From: JAEUIE01 sp047602475
Lineage (GTDB): Bacteria; Planctomycetota; Planctomycetia; Gemmatales; HRBIN36
DNA length: 64,000 nt
Assembly (NCBI GenBank): GCA_047602475.1
Contig: JASGHE010000001.1
Coordinates: 1-64,000, forward strand
Reading direction: 5' to 3'
Part shown: positions 8,273 to 17,457 of the stretch, piece by piece
Layout: each line of letters begins with the position of its first letter
Numbering within the stretch: the first letter of the stretch is position 1
Translations under genes and position numbers: made by a program
The notes under the pieces: model-generated
Databases searched by the model: none
The model's input: the letters and a program-made list of their open reading frames with translations, nothing else
What the model was told of the DNA's origin: nothing

Positions 8273-10678
8273 ATGGCAGAAACGGCCCCCATCTCGAACG
8301 GTCAGACCTACGACGAAAGCAATATCCAAGTCCTCAAAAATGCCGCTCACATTCGGCAGAACCCGGGCATGTATATTGGCGGGTCCTCCGAAGCGGGCAT
8401 GCATCACCTCTTCTATGAAGTCATTCATAACTCCATTGACGAGGCGATGGGTGGTTTCTGTAAGACCATTAGCACCACGATTCATGTGGATGGCAGCATC
8501 AGTATCGATGACGATGGGCGTGGTATTCCTGTCAACATTCACCCGGAATACAACCGCCCTACCCTCGAACTCGTCATGTGTGAAGTTGGGGCTGGCGGCA
8601 AGTTCAATAAGGACAGCTACAAGATTTCCGGCGGTCTCCACGGCATGGGCGTCAAAGCTGTCAACGCTCTCTCCGAATGGACCACAGTACAAGTTCGTCG
8701 TAGCGGCAAACTCTACCAGCAGAACTACGAACGGGGGGTGCCCATTACCCCTGTGAAAGAACTCGGACCTGCTCCCGATACCGGTACCAAGATTACCTTC
8801 CGCCCCGATCCTGAACCGCCCTTCTTTCCTGGTTGCGAATTCAACTTCGACACCATCGAAAGTAGGCTGCGTGAACTCGGATACCTCAATCCCGGTATCA
8901 AAATCAGTCTCCGTGATGAACGTGTGGAGGGACGTAACGAAACCTTCTTCTCCGAAGGTGGAATCATCGACTACCTCGTTTGGATCAACCGAACTGAAGA
9001 TGGTCTACATCCTCCGATCTTTGTGACCGACACGAAAGACAATGTCGAAGTCCAGGTCGCCCTGCAGTACATTACCGAAGAAGCAGAGCGAATTCGTGGC
9101 TACTCCAATAACATTCACAACCCCGGCGGTGGCACGCACATCTCCGGTCTGCGTACCGCACTCACTCGTACCATTGGCAGCTACGGCGCCAAAGCGGGGC
9201 TGGTCAAAGAATCGATCAACCTTCAGGGAGATGACTTCCGTGAAGGATTGACCGCTATCGTCAACATTCGCGCTCCGCATCCGCAGTACAACAACCAGGC
9301 CAAGGAAAAGTTGACCACCGCTGAGATTGAAGGCATCGTTTCCAGTGTGGTGAGCGAAAAGCTCAGTCGGTTCCTCGAAGAAAACCCTGCCGTCGCCAAG
9401 AAGATTGTGCAAAAGGTTCTGCTGGCAGCCGAAGCCCGTGAAGCTGCTGCCAAGGCCCGCATGGCCATCCGCAAGACCAAAAACATCCTCAACAGCGGTG
9501 GTCTGCCCGGTAAACTGATGGATTGCCGCAGCAAGAACCGGGATGAATGCGAAATCTTCCTCGTTGAAGGTGATTCGGCTGGTGGTTCCGCAGATGGCGG
9601 TCGCGACAGTTACTACCAGGCCGTGCTGCCTCTTCGTGGCAAGATTCTCAACGTCGAAAAGGCTCGCATCGAGAAGATGCTCGCCAACGAGGAAATCTGC
9701 AATATTATCGCCGCTGTCGGCACTGATATCGGAGTCGCCGAGGACACGGCTAAACGCAACTACGGCAAAATCATCCTTCTCACCGATGCTGATGTCGATG
9801 GCAGCCACATCCGCACTCTCATTCTGACGTTCCTCTATCGTCAGATGCCCAAGATGATGTTTGAAGGGCACATCTACTTGGCCCAGCCACCACTGTATCG
9901 TGTAATTCAAAAGAAGAAGACTCGATATGTGCAGACCAAAGAGCTGATGGATAAGGAACTGCTCGACCTCGGACTGAGTGGCACCACCTTTACGATTGTA
10001 GGTAAGCCTTCCTTATCCGGGGAACAGTTGAAGCCGTTGCTGAACGTGCTCAATTCTCTGGAAACTCCCGTCAATACGCTCGAACTCAAGGGTGTGACTT
10101 TGCCCAACCTGGTCAAGAATGCCAAAGAAGGCGTACTGCCAACGTGCCGGGTTTTCCATGGAGGCAAAGAGAGCTGGTTCAAAACACTGGCCGAAGCGGA
10201 GGCGTACATGCAGGCCGAAGCTGCTGCCCGGCCCGACCTTCCTGCCGCTGAACTCCAGGAACTGCACGAAGTAAAAGCGATCACCCGGTACGTCGAAAAG
10301 CTCAAAGACTTTGGCTTGGGACTCGATTGCCTTATCACTCCTCCATCCGTTGCAGGCGTTGAACCCGCTCCCCGATACAGCCTCGATAATGGAGACATCC
10401 ATCGATCGCTCACCGATCTGCGTTTCATGCTCGAAGAGATCCGCAAGTTCGGTGAGAAGGGAATGTCCATCACCCGTTTCAAAGGATTGGGCGAAATGAA
10501 CCCGGAAGAACTCTGGGATACTACGCTCGACCCAGAAAAGCGGGTGTTGCTCAAGGTCAAACTCGACGACGCCATCAAGGCTGATGAGATGTTCCGCATC
10601 CTCATGGGCGATAAAGTCGAACCCCGCCGAGAGTTCATCGAACGGCACGCGCTGGAGGTGAGGAATCTGGATGTGTGA
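8273..10678 (+). CDS. gyrB: DNA gyrase subunit B
   Basis: This 801-residue protein is the ATPase and TOPRIM subunit of DNA gyrase. The GHKL ATP site shows EVIHNSIDEAM, DDDGRGIPV and GGLHGMGVKAVNALS. The TOPRIM domain shows FLVEGDSAGG and TDADVDGSHIRT. The C-terminus carries the family signature KGLGEMNPEELWDTTLDP. The length is that of a long-form GyrB, with extra sequence between TOPRIM and the C-terminal tail. The start at 8273 is supported by AAAGGG eight bases upstream. The gene stands apart from dnaA, recF and gyrA, which are not in the window. A TTATCG/CGATAA dyad (8139-8155) lies in the 196-bp upstream region. Confidence 0.96.
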   Translation: MAETAPISNGQTYDESNIQVLKNAAHIRQNPGMYIGGSSEAGMHHLFYEVIHNSIDEAMGGFCKTISTTIHVDGSISIDDDGRGIPVNIHPEYNRPTLELVMCEVGAGGKFNKDSYKISGGLHGMGVKAVNALSEWTTVQVRRSGKLYQQNYERGVPITPVKELGPAPDTGTKITFRPDPEPPFFPGCEFNFDTIESRLRELGYLNPGIKISLRDERVEGRNETFFSEGGIIDYLVWINRTEDGLHPPIFVTDTKDNVEVQVALQYITEEAERIRGYSNNIHNPGGGTHISGLRTALTRTIGSYGAKAGLVKESINLQGDDFREGLTAIVNIRAPHPQYNNQAKEKLTTAEIEGIVSSVVSEKLSRFLEENPAVAKKIVQKVLLAAEAREAAAKARMAIRKTKNILNSGGLPGKLMDCRSKNRDECEIFLVEGDSAGGSADGGRDSYYQAVLPLRGKILNVEKARIEKMLANEEICNIIAAVGTDIGVAEDTAKRNYGKIILLTDADVDGSHIRTLILTFLYRQMPKMMFEGHIYLAQPPLYRVIQKKKTRYVQTKELMDKELLDLGLSGTTFTIVGKPSLSGEQLKPLLNVLNSLETPVNTLELKGVTLPNLVKNAKEGVLPTCRVFHGGKESWFKTLAEAEAYMQAEAAARPDLPAAELQELHEVKAITRYVEKLKDFGLGLDCLITPPSVAGVEPAPRYSLDNGDIHRSLTDLRFMLEEIRKFGEKGMSITRFKGLGEMNPEELWDTTLDPEKRVLLKVKLDDAIKADEMFRILMGDKVEPRREFIERHALEVRNLDV

Positions 10679-10683
10679 TGTGG

Positions 10684-10689
10684 TATAAT
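10684..10689 (+). promoter_or_regulatory. Extended -10 box after gyrB
   Basis: TATAAT preceded by TGG (TGnTATAAT) starts three bases after the end of gyrB and sits just before the Shine-Dalgarno sequence of the next small gene. Transcription from it would start near 10696, inside the GAGGAG, so its role for that gene is doubtful. Confidence 0.3.
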
Positions 10690-10708
10690 TTGATGAGGAG
10701 TGATAACC

Positions 10709-10960
10709 ATGACCCATCCTATTTCGTTGCCGAATAAGTACGATCTGATCCGTGAGGAAGCCGAACGGTTCCAGAAACTATCTTTCGATGAGAAACTGCG
10801 CATCATCGCAGAGATGATGTATCAGGGAAATCTCGCCATCGAGAACTCCCCCAATCGTGATCAGATTAGAAAGCAACAAGAGGAAGAGGAGAGAGCCTGG
10901 CAACTGACAAATAAGCGATTGATAGACGAATACGAAGCAAAACAGAAATCTATGTCATGA
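10709..10960 (+). CDS. Small unknown helical protein downstream of gyrB
   Basis: This 83-residue protein has no motif I recognise. It is highly charged and predicted helical: the middle (FQKLSFDEKLRIIAEMM) is amphipathic, and the C-terminal half is rich in Glu, Gln, Arg and Lys, like a short coiled coil. ATG 10709 is chosen because GAGGAG lies eight bases before it; a GTG at 10700 in the same frame would overlap that signal. It follows gyrB by 30 bp. Similar short proteins occur next to toxin-antitoxin modules, but no partner is present here. Confidence 0.65.
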   Translation: MTHPISLPNKYDLIREEAERFQKLSFDEKLRIIAEMMYQGNLAIENSPNRDQIRKQQEEEERAWQLTNKRLIDEYEAKQKSMS

Positions 10961-11073
10961 AATTAGTAAGGCATTACATATCCAACCTTCCAGGCGGCAG
11001 CTAGACTCCGGTTGACCCCTTTTTCCCCTCCGGGTATCCTTTTGCGTTCCATTTGAACGTGAGGGATCACACG

Positions 11074-12414
11074 ATGCGCAGGTTATGGACAACCGTTTCA
11101 CTTTCGCTGATTCTCTGCCTCAACTCTATCGCTATCGCCCAGGAAAAGGCGACGCTCAAGAACGAATACAAAGTCGGCGATGGCTGGCATGTCGCGCTCG
11201 ACATGAAACTCACCGGCAAGATCAAACTCCGTGATGGCGAAAAAGTCGTCGCTCTTGACCTGAAGGCTGTAGCCAAGCACGACTTTGAAGAACGGGTGCT
11301 AACCGTCAGCGATGGCAAGCCCACCAGCATGGGCCGTTTCTATAATACTGCCAAGGCTGACATCACCCTGCAAGACAAGACCATCAGCAAGACGCTTCGC
11401 AGCGACCGCCGATTCCAGACAGCCCTCATCGGCACCGATGGCCCCACCGTTACCTACTCTCCCATCGGGTCGCTTACTGATGAAGAACTTGAGCTGACCG
11501 GTGAGCATCTCGATGTCCTGGCCATTCATGGCCTGCTGCCCGACAAAGAAGTTAAAGTCGGCGATACATGGGCCGTGCCTTTCAACGTCGCCCAAGCATT
11601 GGCCGGCCTGGATGCGGTCATCAAAACCAAGCTTGAATGCAAGTTCGAGAAGATCGAACGCAATCACGCCATCATCACCCTTTCGGGCGATATTGAAGGT
11701 ATCAACAAGGGTTCAACGCTTAAGGCAACGCTCGCTGCTGGACTGGTTTACAGTCTCGAAGGCAAGCACTTCACCGGCTGCACCTGGCGTTACCGCGAGA
11801 ACAAGGAACAGGGGCCGCTCAATCCAGCCGCTGAGGTCGAATCCGAGATTAGCGTCACCTGGAAGCACAACCTTGCCGTGGTGGAAGTGACCGATGGAAA
11901 AGCCTCGACGATTCCAGCTACGCCGCCACCGGCACTGCTCATGCTGGAGTTTCGTGACGCCGCCAGCCGGTTCGCCTTCACTTATGAACGTGGTTGGGGG
12001 GTCGTCTCCAAGACCGAAAAACAAGCCGTCTTGCGACTATTGGATCGTGGCGAGCTGATTGCCCAGATGAACCTGACTCCTTACCAGCAGGTGAAACCAG
12101 GCGAGCATGCCTCACTGGACGAAGTCGAGAAACTCGTTCAGCAGTCGCCCGGATTCAAACTCGACAAGGTCCTTGAAAAGACCAATGTTGATGCAGCACC
12201 CGGCTTCTGGATCGGCAAGGTCTCCACGACCGGTGAAGCCAGCGAACTGCCCATGCAGCAGATTGTCTATGCCGTTGCCGGGCCGCGAGGCGATCAGGTG
12301 CTGCTCTCGTTTACCGTGGAAATCGAACACGCCGGTAAGCTGGCTGGGCGAGACCTGTCGCTGGTCAAAACCGTGAGCCTGCCCACCGTCCAAACAACGG
12401 GCGGCAACAAGTAG
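11074..12414 (+). CDS. Secreted protein of unknown function
   Basis: This 446-residue protein begins with a clear signal peptide (MRRLWTTVSLSLILCLNSIAIAQ), after which the mature part starts. The mature protein consists of extended beta-rich sequence. The first half contains KVGDGWHVALDMKLTGKI and later VKVGDTWAVP, a pattern I associate with a repeated beta domain in planctomycete exported proteins. The second half has a different, mixed alpha/beta character. No catalytic motif is visible. ATG 11074 is chosen for the signal peptide, with GTGAGGG upstream. A strong terminator shared with the convergent gene follows at 12438-12457. Confidence 0.7.
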   Translation: MRRLWTTVSLSLILCLNSIAIAQEKATLKNEYKVGDGWHVALDMKLTGKIKLRDGEKVVALDLKAVAKHDFEERVLTVSDGKPTSMGRFYNTAKADITLQDKTISKTLRSDRRFQTALIGTDGPTVTYSPIGSLTDEELELTGEHLDVLAIHGLLPDKEVKVGDTWAVPFNVAQALAGLDAVIKTKLECKFEKIERNHAIITLSGDIEGINKGSTLKATLAAGLVYSLEGKHFTGCTWRYRENKEQGPLNPAAEVESEISVTWKHNLAVVEVTDGKASTIPATPPPALLMLEFRDAASRFAFTYERGWGVVSKTEKQAVLRLLDRGELIAQMNLTPYQQVKPGEHASLDEVEKLVQQSPGFKLDKVLEKTNVDAAPGFWIGKVSTTGEASELPMQQIVYAVAGPRGDQVLLSFTVEIEHAGKLAGRDLSLVKTVSLPTVQTTGGNK

Positions 12415-12437
12415 AAGATCGACCCGATCATAAAGAG

Positions 12438-12460
12438 CCTACGGGTTTACCCGTAGGTTC
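12438..12460. terminator. Bidirectional terminator between convergent genes
   Basis: CCTACGGG (12438-12445) pairs with CCCGTAGG (12450-12457) around TTTA. On the plus strand TTCTTTTC follows. On the minus strand CTCTTTA follows. It serves both the secreted protein gene ending at 12414 and the propeller gene ending at 12464. Confidence 0.8.
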
Positions 12461-12463
12461 TTT

Positions 12464-13792
12464 TCATTTGGCGAGCGAATAGCAGGCAATCTCTTTATCA
12501 TTCCGTACGAAGACGCACCGATACGCAAACGCAGGATGTGTCCAGACGATATCCCTTCCCATTGCCACCAGCGTCGGATCGATCAAATGAGCCTTGCTGA
12601 TCTCCTCATACCCTTTGGGCGATAGCCGAGCGATGATCAGATCGCCATGCTCATTGAAAATGAAGTAGTTCTTGCTCTCCTCATGGCGAACGAGGAAGGC
12701 GTTGGCCCAGCGTTCGGGCTTCTTGATGTCGGTCGCCTTCAAGGTATCCCAGACCCTCTCTCCGGTGGCGTCTTTCAAGCATCTCAACTGACCGTAACTA
12801 CAGATGCCGTAGATATGCTCATCTGCAACGAACGGCGTTGGCATAATGGCATGCAACCCATCGGTGCGGATTTCGCTGTTGCTTTTACCCTTCCAGACAA
12901 TCTCTGCATTGGGCGCTGTTCCCGGTTTGATGTGCAGCATCATCGGGCCATTGTAAAACGATGTCACGAAGAGCCGATCACCACTTAACTGCCTGGGCAT
13001 CGGTACATTAAGCCCCGCCTGTAGTTTGAAGGGAACCTTCCAATAGACCTCGCCCGTTTCAGGGTTCAAACCATTCACCGCTTCAGGATGCCAGATGATC
13101 AACTGCCTGATGCCAGCCAGAGTATAGATGACAGGCGGGCAATAGCCAGGCTCCGCTGCATCTAGCGACTTCCATATCTCGCTGCCAGTATCTTTATTGA
13201 ACGCCATGGCCAAACCATCCTTGGCACCGACGATGCAGATGAGCTTGTCGCCATCAATCATCGGCGAGGCTGACCATCCCCACAGCGGACTCTTGACGCC
13301 ATATTGTTTAGGAAAGTGCTTCTCCCAGATGACAGTACCCTTGTCAGCGTCGAGACAAAAGAGATCGCCGATAGCACCGAGCGAATAGACCTTCCCTTGA
13401 TGGACGACTGGAGTACATCTGGGCCCTGCTGCATAACTGATGTCATAGGTGCAGTCGTAAGTATGCTTCCACAGTTCATTGCCTGTCGCAGCATCCAGGC
13501 ACTTGATCGATTCTGTCCCCTCGATTCCTTTCCGGTCAAAGTCACTCTTGGGCTTGGCTCCGCCCGGCTTGACGGCGCGGTCTGTCACATAGACCTTACC
13601 CCCAGCCACGGCTGGCCCCGTGTAACCGCCGCCCAACGGTTGCTTCCATACCAGCTTCGGACCACCCTCCGGGAACTTCTCGAGTATCCCCGTGTCACGC
13701 CAGATGGCATCACGCTGAGGGCCCAACCACTGGGGCCAGTCTTGCCCGGCAGGCGCGGTCTGAATCAGAATCGCCAAAATAAAACTCATCAT
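12464..13792 (-). CDS. Secreted PQQ-like beta-propeller protein
   Basis: This 442-residue protein has a short signal peptide (MMSFILAILIQTAPAGQ) and then the DWPQWLGPQRDAIW motif that opens many planctomycete PQQ-binding-like propellers. Repeated blades with the pattern V(Y)(S/V)L..DAxTGxxxW follow, for example YSLGAIGDLFCLDADKGTVIW and IKCLDAATGNELW. These proteins resemble quinoprotein dehydrogenases and BamB but usually lack proof of cofactor binding. The start at 13792 has GAGG upstream; the extension to 13798 would use TTG. The gene lies 17 bp behind cysE on the same strand, so the two are probably cotranscribed. Confidence 0.85.
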   Translation of the reverse strand: MMSFILAILIQTAPAGQDWPQWLGPQRDAIWRDTGILEKFPEGGPKLVWKQPLGGGYTGPAVAGGKVYVTDRAVKPGGAKPKSDFDRKGIEGTESIKCLDAATGNELWKHTYDCTYDISYAAGPRCTPVVHQGKVYSLGAIGDLFCLDADKGTVIWEKHFPKQYGVKSPLWGWSASPMIDGDKLICIVGAKDGLAMAFNKDTGSEIWKSLDAAEPGYCPPVIYTLAGIRQLIIWHPEAVNGLNPETGEVYWKVPFKLQAGLNVPMPRQLSGDRLFVTSFYNGPMMLHIKPGTAPNAEIVWKGKSNSEIRTDGLHAIMPTPFVADEHIYGICSYGQLRCLKDATGERVWDTLKATDIKKPERWANAFLVRHEESKNYFIFNEHGDLIIARLSPKGYEEISKAHLIDPTLVAMGRDIVWTHPAFAYRCVFVRNDKEIACYSLAK

Positions 13793-13809
13793 GAGCAACC
13801 TCTAGGTTG

Positions 13810-14739
13810 TTAGATATCATACTGCAAATTGTCATTGGGCTGATTCTTGGTGCGAATCCGTAGCGATGGCTCGCCAATGACGACGCTGGAATACGGTGCA
13901 ATGGAGTGCGACAGCCGTACATTCGAGCCGATGATGCTGTGATGCCCCACGACGGTATCACCGCCCAACACGGAAGCGTTGGCGTAGACAATGACATGAT
14001 CTTCCAGCGTCGGGTGCCGCTTGGTGGTACGAATAAGGTTTCCGTCATCATCCCTGGGGAAGTTATAAGCGCCTAACGTGACACCCTGATAGATCGTGAC
14101 CTGCTCACCAATGACACAAGTCGCCCCAATGACTACCCCGGTTCCATGATCAATGAAGAACCGAGGGCCGATCTGCGCCGCAGGGTGAATATCAATACCA
14201 GTCTGACTGTGGGCATATTCCGACATCATGCGCGGGATGAGAGGCACCCCCATTTGGAGCATCTCATGCGCCAGGCGATAGATCGTGATGGCATACAGGC
14301 CGGGATAGCAGAACACGATTTCCGCGGTACCGGTAGCAGCCGGGTCGCCATCGTGGGCAGCTCGAACATCAAGCATGAGGGCAGTCCGAATGGCGGGCAG
14401 GCGATTGAGGAACTGTTCCGCTTTCAGCCGGGCGCTCTGTTCCACGTCCTCGTTGGCAGCAGGGCACTTTGGGTCATGCCGTAAGGCCCGGGCTATCTGC
14501 CGGGCGATTCGATCGGTCAGACTGTCGAGCAAATCCCCCACATGGTAAGTAATATTCCCCAGGTGGAGGTTCTGCCGTTTGCCATAGCCAGGGTACATGA
14601 GCTCAAATAGATCATCCAGCAAGCCCCGGATCGAGTCTCTGCTGGGCAGCGGATGTTGCCCCAGATAACTCGCTATCCCCCCAGCCGAATAGGTCTCGAC
14701 CAGTTTCGTCGTCAGTTGCGAAAGCGGATCAGGTGTCAT
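13810..14739 (-). CDS. cysE: Serine O-acetyltransferase family protein
   Basis: This 309-residue protein would transfer acetyl from acetyl-CoA to serine, the first step of cysteine synthesis. The N-terminal helical part is long (about 190 residues). The left-handed beta-helix that follows carries hexapeptide repeats and the CysE signatures DIHPAAQIG, FIDHGTGVVIG and YQGVTLGA. HPTLEDHVIVYANASVLGG and IGSNV then complete the coil. ATG 14739 is preferred over 14754 because AAGGAGG lies between the two, although it is only four to five bases from the ATG. The start codon sits in the centre of a perfect 16-bp palindrome. The longer length (E. coli CysE has 273 residues) matches the SrpH/EpsC-like group. 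Confidence 0.85.
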   Translation of the reverse strand: MTPDPLSQLTTKLVETYSAGGIASYLGQHPLPSRDSIRGLLDDLFELMYPGYGKRQNLHLGNITYHVGDLLDSLTDRIARQIARALRHDPKCPAANEDVEQSARLKAEQFLNRLPAIRTALMLDVRAAHDGDPAATGTAEIVFCYPGLYAITIYRLAHEMLQMGVPLIPRMMSEYAHSQTGIDIHPAAQIGPRFFIDHGTGVVIGATCVIGEQVTIYQGVTLGAYNFPRDDDGNLIRTTKRHPTLEDHVIVYANASVLGGDTVVGHHSIIGSNVRLSHSIAPYSSVVIGEPSLRIRTKNQPNDNLQYDI

Positions 14740-14746
14740 GACACCT
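14731..14746. promoter_or_regulatory. Perfect palindrome over the cysE start codon
   Basis: AGGTGTCATGACACCT reads the same on both strands. The CAT/ATG in its centre is the cysE start codon and one arm overlaps the Shine-Dalgarno sequence. It could be a repressor site or, in RNA, a tight hairpin that hides the start. Confidence 0.4.
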
Positions 14747-14929
14747 CCTTGCATGGAACATTATTCTTGATTCTAGGAGGGCATGCGGTGCATGCCTCTC
14801 TTGAACAGGGCTTTGTCACTTCTTTCTTCAGCCTGTTCTTCACGGGCAATAGCCAAAAGCCGACCGCCAAGATGCACCTATTCCACTATCATGACTCAAC
14901 ACTAAAAAGGTCCTCCCTGGTAATGATTC

Positions 14930-15508
14930 ATGCAGATGCTCATCACCGCTGAGAAGATTCAGCATCGCATCGAAGAAATGGCCCATGAAATTGCCCTCGA
15001 TTACGGCAGCGAACCCATCACCCTGATTGGTATCCTCAACGGCAGTCTGATGTTCATGGCCGATCTGTTGCGCGAACTCAAGATGCCCACCCGCATCGGT
15101 TTCCTGCGTGCCTCCAGTTATCGGGGCACCGCCACCCGGCCCAGCCATCTCGAAATCCTGCCCGGACTCGTGCCTGATGTACGGGGCAGACATGTTATTC
15201 TTCTTGACGACATCCTTGACACCGCCCGCACCCTCACCGGAGTGGTGGATTTTCTCCGTGGCCAGGGACCCGCCTCTTTGAAAGTAGGAGTGCTGCTTCG
15301 CAAACGGGGCAGGCAGGAACTGCCCTTTGAACCCGAATATACCGGCTTTGAAATCCCCGACCTCTTCGTGATCGGTTATGGCCTCGATTACAACGATGAT
15401 TATCGACAGCTTCCGTTCATCGGTGTACTGGACGAAGCAACCATTCAGAAAGCCAACACTCCCGAGCTGATCACTGAGGCCTTGCTTGAAGCAGTGCTGC
15501 AAACGTAA
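14930..15508 (+). CDS. hpt: Hypoxanthine phosphoribosyltransferase
   Basis: This 192-residue protein salvages hypoxanthine or guanine by joining it to PRPP. The PRPP-binding loop is HVILLDDILDTARTL, with the two acidic residues of the family. The N-terminal GILNGSLMFMADLLREL and the late YRQLPFIGVLDE are also typical of bacterial Hpt. The length is normal (about 180 residues). The start is either 14930 or the second Met at 14936. The class IV aminotransferase starts nine bases after the stop, which suggests an operon. The gene is divergent from cysE. Confidence 0.92.
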   Translation: MQMLITAEKIQHRIEEMAHEIALDYGSEPITLIGILNGSLMFMADLLRELKMPTRIGFLRASSYRGTATRPSHLEILPGLVPDVRGRHVILLDDILDTARTLTGVVDFLRGQGPASLKVGVLLRKRGRQELPFEPEYTGFEIPDLFVIGYGLDYNDDYRQLPFIGVLDEATIQKANTPELITEALLEAVLQT

Positions 15509-15517
15509 GAGGTCGCC

Positions 15518-16375
15518 ATGCCCCCTGCCCTGTCTAATCTCAACGGTAAGATCATGCCATTGGCCGAGACCATGGTACCGGCCCTGGATCGTGGGTTTCT
15601 CTTCGGCGATGCTGTGTACGAAGGCATGCATGCGGTAGCGGGTAAAACTCGTTTTATCGACAAGCACTTCCAGCGCCTCGAGCGTAGCCTCAAAGAACTT
15701 CGTATCGGGCCCATCAATATGGACCGCTTGCGAAACAGACTACTGGAGACCATTGCCGCCGGGCCATTTCAAGATGCCTTCATCTATGTTCAGATTACCC
15801 GAGGTGCCGGCCCGACTCGCAGCCATGCTTTTCCGCCTGAAGATACCCGACCCAACGAGTTTCTGTTCGTCGAAACTTTTACCGATCCCTATGAGAAACT
15901 GCGTGACACTGGCATTGCCGCCATCACGCAACCGGATCTTCGCTGGCATCGGTGTGATGTTAAAAGCACCAATCTACTTGGCAATGTCCTGGCGTTCCAG
16001 GCTGCGAAAGAAAAGAATGCCAATGAGGCCATCCTGATCCGGCCTGATGGCACAGTTACCGAAGGTACCCGTACCAGCTTGTTTGGCGTCGTCGATGGCA
16101 AGATTCGCACCGGACAACTCTCATCGGAGATACTGCCAGGAGTTACTCGTTCAATCGTGATCGACTTGATCAAAAAACTGTCGCTGCCATTCGAGGAGAA
16201 CCATCTACTGCAACCTGATCTACCACGAGTAACAGAACTCTTTCTCACCGGCACCACTTCAGAAGTACTGCCGATCTCGACGCTGGACGGCAAACAGATT
16301 GGTGACGGCAGACCAGGACAGATGACGAAAAAGTTGCAGGCTGCGTTCAGAGAGTTGGTCAGCAAAGACAATTAG
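15518..16375 (+). CDS. Class IV aminotransferase (branched-chain or D-amino acid type)
   Basis: This 285-residue PLP enzyme belongs to the fold-type IV family of IlvE, D-amino acid transaminase and aminodeoxychorismate lyase. GFLFGDAVYEGMHA marks the N-terminal domain. KSTNLLGNVLA contains the likely PLP lysine. EAILIRPDGTVTEGTRTSLFGV and GVTRSIVIDL are the C-terminal family signatures. The KSTN motif and the length favour a D-amino acid aminotransferase-like or general class IV assignment over true IlvE. GAGG is six bases before the ATG. It follows hpt by nine bases and is closed by the terminator at 16383-16416. Confidence 0.85.
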   Translation: MPPALSNLNGKIMPLAETMVPALDRGFLFGDAVYEGMHAVAGKTRFIDKHFQRLERSLKELRIGPINMDRLRNRLLETIAAGPFQDAFIYVQITRGAGPTRSHAFPPEDTRPNEFLFVETFTDPYEKLRDTGIAAITQPDLRWHRCDVKSTNLLGNVLAFQAAKEKNANEAILIRPDGTVTEGTRTSLFGVVDGKIRTGQLSSEILPGVTRSIVIDLIKKLSLPFEENHLLQPDLPRVTELFLTGTTSEVLPISTLDGKQIGDGRPGQMTKKLQAAFRELVSKDN

Positions 16376-16382
16376 CAGGAAA

Positions 16383-16416
16383 CGAACAACGCCAGACAAA
16401 GGCCTGGCGTTGTTCG
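16383..16416. terminator. Strong terminator between the aminotransferase and pdhB
   Basis: A perfect 13-bp stem, CGAACAACGCCAG (16383-16395) with CTGGCGTTGTTCG (16404-16416), surrounds an 8-base loop. CTTTC follows on the plus strand and GTTTCC on the minus strand. It lies between two convergent genes. Confidence 0.75.
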
Positions 16417-16439
16417 CTTTCAATCACATACTCAATGCC

Positions 16440-17421
16440 TTAGAACTCCACCGTCTTGCGAATCGCCGCAAGAATACGGGGCACGCTCGGCAGATAGCCC
16501 GATTCACGAGCAAAGAACGGATAGGGTATATCGTAGCCGCACACTCGGGCCACTGGCGCTTCCAGATGCAGGATGGCATGATCGTTAATGCGGGCAATGA
16601 TCTCCGAGCCGACGCCGCAGCTTATCGGAGCTTCATGCACGATGACACAACGACCGGTCTTCTTGACTGAGTTCACGATCGTCTCGGTATCCATCGGCAC
16701 GATGGACAGGAGATCGATGACTTCAACGGAAACTTTCAACTCCGAAGCTGCTTTGTCAGCTGCTTCGAGGCTTTCCTGCAGCATGGCTCCATAACTGATC
16801 AACGTGATGTCCTTGCCTTCGTGAACAACCTGTGCCTGTCCGAAAGGAATAGCTTCGGCTCCTTCGGGCACCTCTTCACGGATGGCCCGGTACACTCTTT
16901 TGGGTTCCAGGTACATCACCGGATCAGGATCGCGGATGGCGCTGAGCAGCAGGCCATGAGCATTCTTCGGACCGGAGGGGAAGACGACCTTCAGGCCAGG
17001 CGACTGAACGTAGAGCGCTTCTTCCGAATCGTTGTGATGTTCCAATGCCCGAATGCCGCCGCCGATCGGCGCCCGCATCACCATGGGAACATGGTAGTGC
17101 CCCCATGACCTGGTGCGATACCGTGCAGCATGGCAATTCAGCTGATGGAAGCCATTATGCATGAACCCGGAGAACTGAATCTCCGCAATCGGCTTCAGGC
17201 CACCGAGAGCCATACCAAGCGCACAGCCCAGGATGCCCGCTTCCGAGACAGGAGTATCAATCACCCGCTTATGTCCGAACTTATCTAAGAGGCCTTCTGT
17301 GACACGGAACACGCCACCCACCTGAGCGACATCTTCCCCCAGGATGACGACCTTATCATCCCGCTCCATCTCTTCATGGATGGCTTGATTCAGGCGCTTT
17401 GACCATATTCACGACAGGCAT
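16440..17421 (-). CDS. pdhB: Pyruvate dehydrogenase E1 beta subunit, with one-base frameshift
   Basis: PdhB forms the alpha2beta2 E1 component with PdhA and binds thiamine diphosphate. Family motifs are VVILGEDVAQVGGVFRVT, DTPVSEAGILG, FPSGPKNAHGLL and HEAPISCGVGSEI. The open frame from 17369 lacks the usual first 18 residues. They are found just upstream in another frame: ATG 17421 gives MPVVNMVKA, and after removing one base of the GG at 17393-17394 it continues LNQAIHEEMERDDKVV. The corrected protein has 326 residues, the normal length. The gene lies 186 bp behind pdhA; the gap holds 7-bp repeats that run up to the start codon and four hairpins. No E2 or E3 gene is in the window. Confidence 0.92.
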
Positions 17422-17424
17422 GTA

Positions 17425-17452
17425 TCAGTTCCAGTTGTCAGTTGAGAGAGTT
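17425..17452. repeat. Degenerate 7-bp repeat array in front of pdhB
   Basis: Four units with a 7-base period (TCAGTTC, CAGTTGT, CAGTTGA, GAGAGTT) end three bases before the pdhB start codon read on the minus strand. They occupy the place where a ribosome binding site would be. Confidence 0.6.
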
Positions 17453-17457
17453 TCACT

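Noticed and set aside
9005..10806. Long minus-strand frames (299-301 codons) inside gyrB.
   Set aside because: They are shadows of the strong coding bias of gyrB and have no domain signature.
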